Assembly (NCBI GenBank): GCA_002412765.1
Contig: DHVR01000017.1
Span: forward strand, 1 to 26,056
DNA length: 26,056 bases
Source of the DNA: Leptolinea sp. UBA5203
GTDB taxonomy: Bacteria > Chloroflexota > Anaerolineae > Anaerolineales > Anaerolineaceae
Direction: 5' to 3'
A program made the translations under genes and the position numbers. Shown here in pieces: positions 1 to 8,174 of the stretch. The notes beneath the pieces were generated by a model that searched no databases, was not told the origin of the DNA, and saw only the letters and a list, made by a program, of their open reading frames with translations. Numbering within the stretch: the stretch's first letter is position 1; every line of letters starts with the position of its first letter.

Positions 1-22
1 TCTTTCTTTTGGGACAGCCTCT
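1..22. repeat. Probable IS terminal inverted repeat, left window edge
   Basis: The first 22 bases are the exact reverse complement of bases 26033-26054. Read outward, the sequence begins GAGGCTGTCCCAAAAG, the style of terminal repeat found on IS1182-like and related transposons (family recalled, not searched). The outward direction implies that the element body lies to the left of the window and only its tip is included. Confidence 0.6.
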
Positions 23-42
23 TTTCTTAGGTTGTACGAAGA

Positions 43-435
43 TTAATCTACATAATCGCCGTCGTCGTCATCCTCATCATCATCGTAATCATCTTCATCA
101 TCGACATCCAGTTCCATATCAAAACCAGTATGGTCGGGTTCTTTCCGAATCCATAATTGTAAAACCTGACCTTCTTCACCATCAATGGATCGGGCAGCAA
201 AAATGGGTACTTTTTCTTCCAAACCTTCGTCATTGCGGAAATGCAGATAAATCGGCGATCGATTTCGCCAGGCGCGGTGGCAGCGTTCAACAAGAGCTTG
301 CCCATTAAAAGTGCGCAAGCGAGTCATCATCATATCGTACAAGAATGGGCTTTCGTTCAGACCCATTGCCCAGCCATCCATAACTACTTCAAAAGTAGGG
401 GGCGGACCTTCGATGATCGTAATTTTATCGTCCAT
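43..435 (-). CDS. Conserved hypothetical protein with Asp/Glu-rich C-terminal tail
   Basis: This 130-residue soluble protein has no family I can name. Residues 1-105 look like a compact mixed alpha/beta domain, with no signal peptide, membrane segment or cysteine cluster. The last 25 or so residues are almost only Asp, Glu and Tyr, a low-complexity acidic tail. The ATG is preceded by AGAGGT at about 5 nt spacing, which supports the start. The gene is divergent from hsp20 and ends only 20 bases from the putative IS tip, so the IS sits directly behind its stop codon. The function is unknown. The acidic tail could serve contacts with basic proteins or nucleic-acid mimicry, but that is inference only. 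Confidence 0.75.
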   Translation of the reverse strand: MDDKITIIEGPPPTFEVVMDGWAMGLNESPFLYDMMMTRLRTFNGQALVERCHRAWRNRSPIYLHFRNDEGLEEKVPIFAARSIDGEEGQVLQLWIRKEPDHTGFDMELDVDDEDDYDDDEDDDDGDYVD

Positions 436-701
436 GTTTACCTCTTCAACCAGCGAATCATACCATATTATCGTTTACTTGTGATCTGGCTGGAGATTTT
501 CATAGGAATTTCTAATAATGCCAACCGTAATATATATTTCGTTAGTAAATTTCTGATATTAAACCGATTTTTTGTTTATTTTTCTCTTATAGTACAAGAC
601 TACTATTAGTCTATCAAAAGAACTATAAATACACCATTAAAAATGATTAATTCTTTGTGAACAAACATTGCGTTCATGAAAGGAAACCATTGGAGGAATA
701 C

Positions 702-1115
702 ATGACATACTATATCACCAACCCGATGCCGAGACTTTCCCGGCGAATGATGCAGCAGCTCTTTGAAGATACCGTGGAACAGGAGCGATCCGTTTATTTT
801 CCTGCGGATGTAAAAACCGAGGAAAACGCTTTTGAAATCAGTGCGATTTTGCCAGGTGTAAGCCATGAAGATATCAATATCACCATCGCCGATGGCGTGG
901 TCACTATTGAAGGCAATTTTCCCAATCATCGCGACGAGAATGCCTCTTATCTTTTGGCAGAACGACCTTTTGGTGCGTTCAAAAGAACCTTGAATCTCAA
1001 TATTGCGCTGGATGCTGAGAATGCCCAGGCTGATTTGAAGGATGGAATCCTGACCTTGCGGATTCCCAAAGCCAAGGAAGCCTTACCCAGATCCATAAAA
1101 GTTCAAGCCAAATAG
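702..1115 (+). CDS. Small heat shock protein, Hsp20/alpha-crystallin family
   Basis: An ATP-independent holdase chaperone of the cytoplasm that binds unfolding proteins and hands them to ATP-driven chaperones (family knowledge). The 137-residue protein has a short N-terminal arm (1-33) and an alpha-crystallin domain (about 34-125). Typical landmarks are LPGVSHEDI (50-58), ERPFGAFKRTLNL (87-99) and the A-x-x-x-x-G-I-L signature in ADLKDGILTL (110-119). A short C-terminal extension follows, without a clear I-x-I motif. I chose the ATG at 702 because TGGAGG lies 5 nt upstream; an in-frame ATG at 657 would add 15 residues unlike the family and has no such site. The gene is monocistronic, with a strong terminator behind it. 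No CIRCE-type operator is visible in the 266-base upstream gap. Confidence 0.93.
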   Translation: MTYYITNPMPRLSRRMMQQLFEDTVEQERSVYFPADVKTEENAFEISAILPGVSHEDINITIADGVVTIEGNFPNHRDENASYLLAERPFGAFKRTLNLNIALDAENAQADLKDGILTLRIPKAKEALPRSIKVQAK

Positions 1116-1130
1116 GCATCGAATCCAGTC

Positions 1131-1166
1131 AAGAGAGTCGGAATGAAAATTCCGGCTCTCTTTCGT
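1131..1166 (+). terminator. Rho-independent terminator after hsp20
   Basis: A 12-bp stem (GAGAGTCGGAAT with ATTCCGGCTCTC, one G-U pair) closes on a GAAA tetraloop, extends by two A-U pairs and is followed by TTTCGTT. It starts about 15 nt after the hsp20 stop and separates hsp20 from birA. Confidence 0.85.
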
Positions 1167-1213
1167 TAACCTCTGCACCCATAAAAAGAGGTAAAATACA
1201 GGAAGGAGACACG

Positions 1214-1999
1214 ATGGAAGATTGGAAAATGAGGCTAAAAGACCTGCCTGTGACAGAAGTTCGAGCTTTTGATGAAGTCGGCTCGACGAATGAAATTGCC
1301 GCACAGTGGGTGCAGCAGGGCGCTGAAGACAGGTCGTTGGTGATTGCTAACCGCCAAACCAGCGGGCGCGGACGCATGGGCCGTGTCTGGCAGACGGCTG
1401 CGGATGCCTCCCTTGCTTTTAGCTATATTCTTAAACCCACTCCTCGTGAAATTCCATCCTGTTCTTTTTTTTCACCTCTGGGGGCTCTGGCGGTTTGCGA
1501 GGCGATTCTTCCCTACGGCGGAAAAGCCGAGATCAAGTGGCCGAATGATGTACTCCTGAATCGAAAAAAAGTTTGTGGCATCCTCTCGGAAGTTGTCTGG
1601 CAGGAGGATACTATTGCTGCTATTGTGCTTGGGATTGGTGTGAATATTGCATCAGAATCCATACCTGAAGCACAACCCGGGATGTTTCCAGCCGGCAGTA
1701 TTGCAACAGAGACAGGCAAGGAGATAGATAGAATCCAATTTCTTAATGCGCTGCTTACTGCCTTGAATGCCTGGCGATTATCGATTAATTCATCTACTTT
1801 TTTCGATGAGTGGAATCGGCACCTGGCGTTTAAGGGCGAGAAAGTACAGCTTAAACCGGTGCAAGGGGAACCATTAAGCGGTACACTGGTAGGTATCAAT
1901 TCATTTGGCGCCCTGCTGCTACAGAATTCAGCAGGTATAGTACAATCCTTTCTGGCTGGGGATGTTCATCTTCGGCCTGCAGAAGAACCTATTGATTAA
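1214..1999 (+). CDS. birA: Biotin--[acetyl-CoA-carboxylase] ligase, catalytic-only (class I) type
   Basis: Activates biotin with ATP to biotinyl-5'-AMP and transfers it to the lysine of biotin carboxyl carrier proteins in the cytoplasm. At 261 residues it lacks the N-terminal winged helix of the E. coli bifunctional repressor and so is predicted not to regulate transcription. Diagnostic motifs are GRGRMGRVW (51-59), the biotin/adenylate-binding loop, and KWPNDV (108-113) with the catalytic lysine. A small C-terminal SH3-like domain ends at GDVHLRP (about 249-255). The ATG follows AAGGAG at about 7 nt. A small membrane-protein gene begins 12 bases after the stop and is probably cotranscribed. 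Confidence 0.95.
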   Translation: MEDWKMRLKDLPVTEVRAFDEVGSTNEIAAQWVQQGAEDRSLVIANRQTSGRGRMGRVWQTAADASLAFSYILKPTPREIPSCSFFSPLGALAVCEAILPYGGKAEIKWPNDVLLNRKKVCGILSEVVWQEDTIAAIVLGIGVNIASESIPEAQPGMFPAGSIATETGKEIDRIQFLNALLTALNAWRLSINSSTFFDEWNRHLAFKGEKVQLKPVQGEPLSGTLVGINSFGALLLQNSAGIVQSFLAGDVHLRPAEEPID

Positions 2000-2011
2000 G
2001 AGGGAATACCT

Positions 2012-2245
2012 ATGATAGATAATTTACGTACTCCAGATTCCAACCCTGACCGCCCCAGTGCCCCCTTACCCAAGGCGGAAGAAATTTATAATTCGTCTGA
2101 TGAGCAGGAAGAGAATGGTAATAACTTTCTGGGGATGACAGCTCCTCAGCGTTTTGTGATTGTTATGCTTTTGTTTTTTCTGGTGTGTGTCTTGGGTAGT
2201 TTTGCTTTAATCCTGACAGAAAAAGTGGTGCTGCCTCTATTCTAG
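2012..2245 (+). CDS. Small single-pass membrane protein, unknown function
   Basis: This 77-residue protein has a hydrophilic, Pro- and acid-rich N-terminal half (1-45) and one hydrophobic helix (about 48-70), and ends shortly after it. There is no signal-peptidase site, so it is probably an anchored protein with a cytoplasmic N-terminus. The ATG has AGAGGGA about 6 nt upstream and lies 12 bases after birA, which indicates an operon. The stop codon is inside the terminator stem. I do not recognise a family. Confidence 0.7.
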   Translation: MIDNLRTPDSNPDRPSAPLPKAEEIYNSSDEQEENGNNFLGMTAPQRFVIVMLLFFLVCVLGSFALILTEKVVLPLF

Positions 2246-2264
2246 CAGCACCACTTTATTTTTT
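2222..2264. terminator. Bidirectional terminator between birA operon and gyrA
   Basis: A perfect 13-bp stem (AAAGTGGTGCTGC with GCAGCACCACTTT, 10-nt loop) has a T-rich run after it on the plus strand and TTTTTCTG after it on the minus strand. It lies between convergent genes. It overlaps the last codons of the small membrane protein and touches the gyrA stop codon. Confidence 0.85.
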
Positions 2265-4855
2265 TATTCTTCGTCATCCTCTTCGTCAGAATAGGTGTCC
2301 TCATCTTCAAAATCCTCATCCTCTTCCATGATTTCATCTTCGATGAGTTCTTCTTCAATGAGCTCGTCCACCAGTTCGCCCAGTACAGGCTCTTCGGCAA
2401 CTTCTTCGATGATATTATCTTCTGCTCTCATGCGAGCCAGGGAGGCGACCTGGTCGCCATTGTGAATATCCATCAGGCGAACACCGCGAGTTGCCCGGCC
2501 TGAGATGGTAATGCCGTTGACTTTGAGCCGCAGGACAATTCCATTATTGGACATCAACGTAATTTCTTCTTCATCCAGCACCACACAGGCGGCTGCGATT
2601 TTGCCGATTTTATCCATGGCCTTAACGTCGGTAGTGAACATACCCTTGGTTCCGCGGCCTTTGGCGATGTAAGCATCCAGCGGTGTGCGTTTTCCATAGC
2701 CCCGTTCACTAACCACCAGCAGATATCCACCTTCCTCAACTACTTCCACTGCCTGAATACAATCCGTACTGCTGAGTTTCATGGCGTGCACACCGCGGGC
2801 CTGCCTGCCCATCGGGCGAACCAGCTTTTCGGCCATTCGTAATGCCTTGCCTTCCTGAGTCACCAGGATGGCATCATTGCTGCCATTGGTTACACGTACC
2901 CAGCCCAATGTGTCATCCCCTTCGAGAGTAATGGCAATTAAGCCGGAAGGGCGCACACTGTCAAATTGTGAGAGTTCGATGCGTTTGATGTAACCTTTTG
3001 CCGTGGTCATGATACAGAAACCGGTGGAGCTGAAATCCTTCACGGCCACCATGGCGGTGATGACTTCGTCCGGGCCGACAGAGATGACATTGACAATCGG
3101 CACACCGCGGTCCGTTCTTCCTGCCATCGGAATCTGGTAGACCTTCTCGGAATAGACCTTGCCTTTATTGGTGAAGAAGAGCAGGGTTTGCAGGGTGCGT
3201 GCTTGAATCATGTTCAGTACTTCATCTTCGTCGCGCATGCCCTGACCGGAAACACCCCGTCTGCCGCGACCGGTGGTGCGGTAGGCTGTGGGAGATACGC
3301 GTTTGATGTAGCCGCGGGCTGTAATGCTGACCAAGGTAGGTTCGTCCTGGACCAGGTCTTCTTCGTTGAATTCTTCACGGGCGTCTGCGGCAATTACGGT
3401 ACGGCGTTTGTCTCCGTATTTCTCGGTGAGCTCCAGCAGCGTATCCTTGATCATGCCAAGAATTTTCTTGGGATGGGCTAGGAGATCTTCCAGAAATGCG
3501 ATACGGTCCATGATTTGTTTATGTTCATCTTCCACTTTCTGGCGTTCCAGAGCGGAAAGGCGGCGCAATTGCATGTCCAGAATAGCTTGAGATTGAAGGT
3601 CACTCAGTTTGAAGCGGGTCATCAAACGTTCTTTGGCTGTCTCGGTATCCGGGGATTGACGAATGGTGGCGATGACATCGTCCAGGTTGGCAAGGGCGAT
3701 GAGCAGACCATCAAGGATGTGAGCCCGTTGGCGTGCTTTTTCCAATTCGAAAGCGGATCGTCGGGTGATGACTTCAGTGCGGTGATCGATGAAGATTTTC
3801 AAGCAGCGTTTGAGTGTCAGGACCTTGGGCTCGCCGTTGACCAGAGCCAACAAGTTAACCCCAAAGGTGGATTGCAGGGAGGTGTACTTAAGTAATTTAT
3901 TCAAAACCCGTTTGGGTTGGGCATTTTTCTTGAGCTCGATATAGATGCTCATGCCGGTTCGGTCGGATTCGTCGCGCAGATCGGAGATCATATCGATCTT
4001 GCCGGAGCGCACCAATTCGGCAATCCGTTCAATCAGGGTGGATTTGTTCACCTGATAGGGGATTTCGGTGATCATGATGGCAAAGCGGCCATTCTTGATT
4101 TCAACGATGTTGGATTTGGCGCGCATGACAATGCGTCCGCGGCCGGTGCTGTACGCCTGACGGATGCCTTCCTGCCCGACGATGGAACCGCCGGTTGGGA
4201 AATCCGGTCCTTTAACAAACTGCATCAGGTCTTCCACAGTGATGGAATCATATTCATCGTAATGATCAATCACATAGGCGACGGCCTGATTAATCTCATT
4301 CAGGTTATGCGGTGGGATATTGGTCGCCATACCCACGGCAATACCAGTAGCGCCATTTAAGAGCAAGTTTGGTAATTGTGAGGGCAGGACGACCGGCTCC
4401 TGCAGGGAACCGTCAAAGTTATCGACGAAATCGACGGTGTCTTTGTCAATATCGGTCAGCATTTCTTCCGCAATGCGGGCGATGCGGGCTTCCGTGTAAC
4501 GCATGGCTGCCGGGGAATCCCCATCCACCGAACCAAAGTTACCCTGACCCTGAACCAGCATATAACGCATGGAAAAATCCTGGGCCATACGGGCCATGGC
4601 TTCGTAGACTGCTGAATCTCCATGAGGGTGATACTTACCAAGCACTTCACCCACAATACGTGCAGATTTTTTGTATGCTCCAGTGGAGCGAATCCCCATG
4701 TCATGCATAGCAAACAGGATGCGACGATGCACCGGTTTTAGCCCATCCCGGGCATCGGGCAGCGCACGGGAAACGATGACGCTCATGGCGTAATCGAGGT
4801 ACGAGGTGCGCATCTCCTGATCAATATCTGTGGTATGAACGGTGCCTATATCCAT
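2264..4855 (-). CDS. gyrA: DNA gyrase subunit A
   Basis: The breakage-reunion subunit of gyrase, which with GyrB introduces negative supercoils. In this 863-residue protein the winged-helix/tower domain comes first. The catalytic tyrosine is Y120 in AMRYTEARI, and the quinolone region HPHGDSAVYE carries S81 and E85 at the usual Ser/acid positions (wild-type-like). The C-terminal beta-pinwheel follows from about residue 505; GRGRRGV (529-535) occupies the place of the GyrA box, favouring GyrA over ParC. The last 50 or so residues form a very acidic tail. The ATG is preceded by AAAGGAAG at about 9 nt. No gyrB is adjacent. A TATAAT-like hexamer at 4892-4897 could be its -10 element, but no good -35 is seen. 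Confidence 0.96.
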   Translation of the reverse strand: MDIGTVHTTDIDQEMRTSYLDYAMSVIVSRALPDARDGLKPVHRRILFAMHDMGIRSTGAYKKSARIVGEVLGKYHPHGDSAVYEAMARMAQDFSMRYMLVQGQGNFGSVDGDSPAAMRYTEARIARIAEEMLTDIDKDTVDFVDNFDGSLQEPVVLPSQLPNLLLNGATGIAVGMATNIPPHNLNEINQAVAYVIDHYDEYDSITVEDLMQFVKGPDFPTGGSIVGQEGIRQAYSTGRGRIVMRAKSNIVEIKNGRFAIMITEIPYQVNKSTLIERIAELVRSGKIDMISDLRDESDRTGMSIYIELKKNAQPKRVLNKLLKYTSLQSTFGVNLLALVNGEPKVLTLKRCLKIFIDHRTEVITRRSAFELEKARQRAHILDGLLIALANLDDVIATIRQSPDTETAKERLMTRFKLSDLQSQAILDMQLRRLSALERQKVEDEHKQIMDRIAFLEDLLAHPKKILGMIKDTLLELTEKYGDKRRTVIAADAREEFNEEDLVQDEPTLVSITARGYIKRVSPTAYRTTGRGRRGVSGQGMRDEDEVLNMIQARTLQTLLFFTNKGKVYSEKVYQIPMAGRTDRGVPIVNVISVGPDEVITAMVAVKDFSSTGFCIMTTAKGYIKRIELSQFDSVRPSGLIAITLEGDDTLGWVRVTNGSNDAILVTQEGKALRMAEKLVRPMGRQARGVHAMKLSSTDCIQAVEVVEEGGYLLVVSERGYGKRTPLDAYIAKGRGTKGMFTTDVKAMDKIGKIAAACVVLDEEEITLMSNNGIVLRLKVNGITISGRATRGVRLMDIHNGDQVASLARMRAEDNIIEEVAEEPVLGELVDELIEEELIEDEIMEEDEDFEDEDTYSDEEDDEE

Positions 4856-5237
4856 GCAATCTGCTTCCTTTACGCCTTAATATCAGGCTTAATTATACCT
4901 CATCCGGCCTGGATTCGTTGGGTCTTGATCCGGGGCAGTTGCTTCGGCTCTCTCTTCTCTATTTTTACAGGCAGCGGTATAATCCATTCTTGATTCGTTC
5001 CTTCGTCACTGCGCTTTTATGATTAACCCTGTATGGGGGAGTCAGCCGATTCCTTAGGGAAACTCATATTCTACCCCACGGATCATTTCTTTTTTGGCGC
5101 AATGCACTACATCGGATTTTATCTGCTCATCAAATTATGGACCTTGAACCTCAAACTTGTAGGTGGAAGTCCTTAAACCAGAATATCCTTCTCATGGACT
5201 CGCTGGAAAAGGTCAAATTAAAAAGGAATGTAAAATT
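4856..5237. other. Divergent intergenic region, gyrA / ExoD-like gene
   Basis: This stretch separates two divergent genes and holds their upstream regions. A TATAAT on the minus strand (4892-4897) and one on the plus strand (4978-4983) are the only promoter-like hexamers noticed, neither with a convincing -35. I see no gene, remnant or stable hairpin. An in-frame upstream ATG at 5163 would extend the next gene, but the extra residues look non-coding. Confidence 0.5.
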
Positions 5238-5906
5238 ATGGATCATGTAGAGAACGCTCAACCCATAGAAAAACTCGTGGAGACCGGCTCATTAGGCGAA
5301 AAAATTGTTAAAATCATCGATAACATGCCGCCCGTCGAGGTAACCTTAATCCAGATCCTGCAGATCGTCGGTCCGGACAGCCTGTTATTGGTCACCATCT
5401 TCCTTTCCCTGGTGTTTCTCGTGCCAGTCTCCATTCCGGGCGTCAGCACCGTTTTCGGTTCCGGCATTCTATTAATCGGCATCACCCGTTTGTTCAGCCG
5501 CCCCTTGTGGCTTCCGGATCGGATCGGAAACCGTACTTTATCATCCGAAAAACTCAAGGCAGGCTTAACCAAAGCCTTGAAATGGTTTACCCGATTGGAA
5601 AAAATCAGCCGATCCCACCGCCTGCCCTGGATGTCCGCAGATGGCGCCGTGGGCATTCTTAACAAACTTTCCTTTATCCTTGGTGCTTTGCTGCTCATGG
5701 TGCCCTTCGGATTTGTGCCCTTCAGCAATACCCTGCCGGCCATCGCTTTAATCTTCCTGGCGATCGGTTATATGCAAAAGGATGGCGTCTGTATCCTGCT
5801 GGGGCACGTCTCTAATCTTGCCACCATCATCTACTTTATCGCTCTTACAGCCGGCGGCGGCATGACCATCTATCAGATCATAAATCTGATTCAATCCGCA
5901 GGCTAA
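5238..5906 (+). CDS. ExoD-family (exopolysaccharide synthesis ExoD-like) membrane protein
   Basis: This 222-residue integral membrane protein has a short cytoplasmic N-terminus. A hydrophobic hairpin (about 48-85) contains the VSIPGVSTVFGSGILLIG pattern typical of ExoD proteins. A basic amphipathic middle (100-130) follows, then further helices at about 142-160, 165-180 and 190-215. ExoD of Sinorhizobium affects exopolysaccharide and alkali tolerance, but its biochemical role is unclear, so function here is by family only. The start at 5238 is chosen because AAAGGAA lies about 9 nt upstream; residues encoded before it look unlike the family. It stands alone with a terminator behind it. Confidence 0.82.
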   Translation: MDHVENAQPIEKLVETGSLGEKIVKIIDNMPPVEVTLIQILQIVGPDSLLLVTIFLSLVFLVPVSIPGVSTVFGSGILLIGITRLFSRPLWLPDRIGNRTLSSEKLKAGLTKALKWFTRLEKISRSHRLPWMSADGAVGILNKLSFILGALLLMVPFGFVPFSNTLPAIALIFLAIGYMQKDGVCILLGHVSNLATIIYFIALTAGGGMTIYQIINLIQSAG

Positions 5907-5924
5907 CCTCATTTTCATTATAAT

Positions 5925-5960
5925 AAAAATCATCACTGCGCATCCGTGATGATTTTTTTT
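5925..5960. terminator. Bidirectional terminator, ExoD-like gene / DinB gene
   Basis: A 12-bp perfect stem (AAAAATCATCAC with GTGATGATTTTT, 9-nt loop) is followed by a T run on the plus strand and by TTTTTATTATAAT on the minus strand. It lies between convergent genes and suits both. Confidence 0.88.
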
Positions 5961-5983
5961 GTATAAATCCTGAAAAGATCTTG

Positions 5984-6502
5984 TCATTCCTTCAACCGGG
6001 CTGATTCCCCCAACTCGTTGAAGTAAAAGAAAATGTCCTGTTCTGGGGTTGCCACACCAAATTGAGTATTCATCAGCATAAAAATCTGCGCTCGGTGATC
6101 CAGGGTGTGGGTGGCCAGATGGGTCAGAATCTGCCAAACCGGGGTATGACCTTGAAATCCGCGGCTGGATGGCCCCCAGGGGATGACCCGCAGAAGCTCC
6201 TCTTCCTGCATGGCAAACACAAACGCATAAAGGTCATTCCACAATCCTTCCCAGCGAAATTCAGCCTCTTGCCAATGAGGGAAATGCTTCGGTTCAAGCG
6301 CTGGCATTTTTGCTTGACCTTGCAAGGAATACAACCAGCGCGTAGGTGCATACATCATATGCACCACCTGATCATGCACCGAGCCCTGCGAATATTCCTG
6401 TGGCCGCTGCCATTGTTCTTCGGTCAGTTGATGAATCGCCGTCCACATCAATTTCGATGCCCAACGGTTATAGGCGTATAAGAAATCAAGCTGTTCTTTC
6501 AT
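5984..6502 (-). CDS. DinB-fold family protein (putative metal-dependent)
   Basis: This 172-residue four-helix-bundle protein resembles DinB/YfiT-like metalloproteins. The family's metal-site histidines are visible as H48 (in SVHDQVVHMMY) and the C-terminal HLATHTLDHRAQI motif with H132 and H136. Members include thiol transferases and damage-inducible proteins of unclear role, so no substrate can be assigned. The start has a strong GGAGGGAAG site 2-3 nt before the ATG. It is monocistronic and convergent with the ExoD-like gene. Confidence 0.88.
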   Translation of the reverse strand: MKEQLDFLYAYNRWASKLMWTAIHQLTEEQWQRPQEYSQGSVHDQVVHMMYAPTRWLYSLQGQAKMPALEPKHFPHWQEAEFRWEGLWNDLYAFVFAMQEEELLRVIPWGPSSRGFQGHTPVWQILTHLATHTLDHRAQIFMLMNTQFGVATPEQDIFFYFNELGESARLKE

Positions 6503-6592
6503 TCTTCCCTCCTAATCAAAAAACACCACTTCTCTTTATCCTATTCTACAATACCCTGATCCAATCACATCTGAAAGAAAAATCAACCCCAT

Positions 6593-7048
6593 TTATCTCA
6601 CCTGATTCCTGATCAGGTACTCTTCAATGGATTGTTGTACTTCTTCCTCACTGAAGAAGATTTTCTCGCAGGGAGCCCCATGCCTGTCGGCCTTTCCTGA
6701 AAAACCTGCCAGAACCGCTTCAATTCCCCGCCATTTTTTGTGCAAAGACCGTGTCCGCGCCTCTATTTCAGCAATCTGTTTCCAAAAGGAAGCTGTAAAA
6801 TAAATCCTTGAATCCTTCTTCCGGATGACTCCCAAGCTGTGCAGGCGGTTTAACCCAGCCTGTAATTCTGTAAAGGAAATAACGGCATGGTTGATATAAT
6901 CAGAAGCTGAAATTATGCCAGCCAGTTCGGCACCGTTTTCACCTCCGCCGTACAGAATGGACATCAAAACCCACATCATGGTTTGGTCTTCCCAGGATTG
7001 GGTTGGCATGGTTCCAGTGCTGCTCATTGGGTTTTCCAAGTTATCCAT
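6593..7048 (-). CDS. Hypothetical protein with winged-helix-like segment
   Basis: I do not recognise this 151-residue protein. Residues 25-80 alternate helices and end in a pattern like a winged helix (a recognition-helix-like stretch LQAGLNRLHSLGVIRK followed by a short strand SRIYFT). A basic helix (about 90-110) and an acidic C-terminal helix come after. The proposed ATG overlaps the end of the DUF3795 gene by 8 bases (ATGGATAA), which suggests translational coupling; a second ATG 21 bases downstream is an alternative. The in-frame sequence upstream is the shadow of the DUF3795 gene. It could be a small regulator, on weak pattern evidence only. Confidence 0.65.
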   Translation of the reverse strand: MDNLENPMSSTGTMPTQSWEDQTMMWVLMSILYGGGENGAELAGIISASDYINHAVISFTELQAGLNRLHSLGVIRKKDSRIYFTASFWKQIAEIEARTRSLHKKWRGIEAVLAGFSGKADRHGAPCEKIFFSEEEVQQSIEEYLIRNQVR

Positions 7049-7454
7049 TCCATTTATACCCGCAAACCAGACAATTCGGTTTGTGCATACATAGAAGCGA
7101 TCCACAGGTTGGGCAGGTCCATTTCTCCAGTTCCTGCTTGAGGAGTGCATCCAAGCCGTTCTCCTGGATTGTGGATAAATTTTCAATGACACTAGTGCCA
7201 TATTTAGTGCGATAGCGTTTATCCAAGTGTTTGACCCGATCACAGGGATATTGACTGCATTCATAACAATAGGTCACCGACCCGGATTGCACCTTTTCAC
7301 AGTTTTTGATATGGCAGGCCAGGCAGGATTTCATCTTTAGCGCATCATCTCCGCGGCAGCCAGGGCAGACATTTTTCTTGCGTCCATAGGCATAACACAA
7401 ACGACAATTGAGGCCGCAGGGAGCAATCAGATTCGCTTCCATTGGATTTTCCAT
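7041..7454 (-). CDS. DUF3795-family cysteine-rich protein with C-terminal zinc ribbon
   Basis: This 137-residue protein is packed with cysteines. An N-terminal CGLNCRLC (13-20), CPGC (30-33) and CLACHIKNC (44-52), then CYECSQYPC (63-71), match the DUF3795 pattern. A C-terminal CPTCG...C...CLVCG (114-132) looks like a separate zinc ribbon. It probably binds zinc or another metal; no activity is established for the family. The ATG at 7454 has GAGGAAG 5-6 nt upstream; an earlier in-frame start would run into the preceding methyltransferase gene. It sits in an operon 10 bases after that gene and overlaps the next. A degraded relative lies near 13.7 kb. Confidence 0.82.
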   Translation of the reverse strand: MENPMEANLIAPCGLNCRLCYAYGRKKNVCPGCRGDDALKMKSCLACHIKNCEKVQSGSVTYCYECSQYPCDRVKHLDKRYRTKYGTSVIENLSTIQENGLDALLKQELEKWTCPTCGSLLCMHKPNCLVCGYKWNG

Positions 7455-7464
7455 TATTTCTTCC

Positions 7465-8055
7465 TCAGATCTTGCGGCAAACCAATTCACCCTTGCCGAT
7501 GGGGACGATCATTGCATCCACGCGTTCATCGGCTAAGGCCCTATCCAGCATGGGCTGCAGGGTAGCTTGATGATTAATGGCATTATCCGCAATCAAAAAA
7601 CCACCCGGCACTAATTTGGGAACGATCGCTTCGTAACAGGCGCCATAGACTTCTTTTTCGGCATCCAGGAAACAAAAGGCAATATTTTCAAAGGATGGCA
7701 GAAAGTCCAGCACATCCCCTTCGATTAGTTGTATGGTTTTATCCATCTCAGCCAATTGAAATGTCTCGCGGGCGAACTGCGCTTTATCCGGCAAGATTTC
7801 ATAAGTCTGCATCTTTCGCCCCTGCATTTCACAGGCCAGGGCAATCCAAAGGGATGAGTATCCCGCACTGGTGCCAATCTCAAGCACTACTCCCTCAGGA
7901 GCATTGGCAGCCATAAGCGACAAAAACTTACCAGTTTCCGGCGGTATCTGGCGCAAGCGCTGCATGCGGGGGGTTCCGTCTTCCCGATCTTTTGTGTCCT
8001 TTTCTTCCAGGTACTTCATACGATCTTGAATGGGTTGGCGAATAGGATGAAACAT
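7465..8055 (-). CDS. Class I SAM-dependent O-methyltransferase
   Basis: This 196-residue Rossmann-fold methyltransferase resembles the caffeoyl-CoA/catechol O-methyltransferase group. Motif I is VLEIGTSAGYSS (57-68), with the acidic residue after strand 2 in TYEILPD (84-90). FLDAEKE (129-135) replaces the usual FIDADK metal-site motif, and ADN (156-158) supplies the second metal ligand position. The substrate cannot be read from sequence. It is the first gene of an operon with the DUF3795 and winged-helix-like genes. A GAGGAG site lies 10-11 nt before the ATG. Confidence 0.85.
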   Translation of the reverse strand: MFHPIRQPIQDRMKYLEEKDTKDREDGTPRMQRLRQIPPETGKFLSLMAANAPEGVVLEIGTSAGYSSLWIALACEMQGRKMQTYEILPDKAQFARETFQLAEMDKTIQLIEGDVLDFLPSFENIAFCFLDAEKEVYGACYEAIVPKLVPGGFLIADNAINHQATLQPMLDRALADERVDAMIVPIGKGELVCRKI

Positions 8056-8174
8056 AAGGTTTTTTCTCCTCTACATGGTGCCTGGCGGATTTGGATAAGA
8101 TGAAAATAACAACAATACCTACTTTATTCTATTGCAAGTTTTTGCAGCATACAACAATGTATTGGCTCCAAGCT

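Noticed and set aside
657..701. Longer start for Hsp20
   Set aside because: The added residues are unlike the family, and the strong TGGAGG site sits before the ATG at 702.
2554..4713. Several open frames of 60-147 codons opposite or within gyrA
   Set aside because: They are shadows of the gyrA reading frame with no ribosome sites or family-like sequence.
6593..7264. Long 223-codon form of the winged-helix-like protein
   Set aside because: Its first 72 codons lie in a second frame over the well-supported DUF3795 gene, so the shorter start is preferred.
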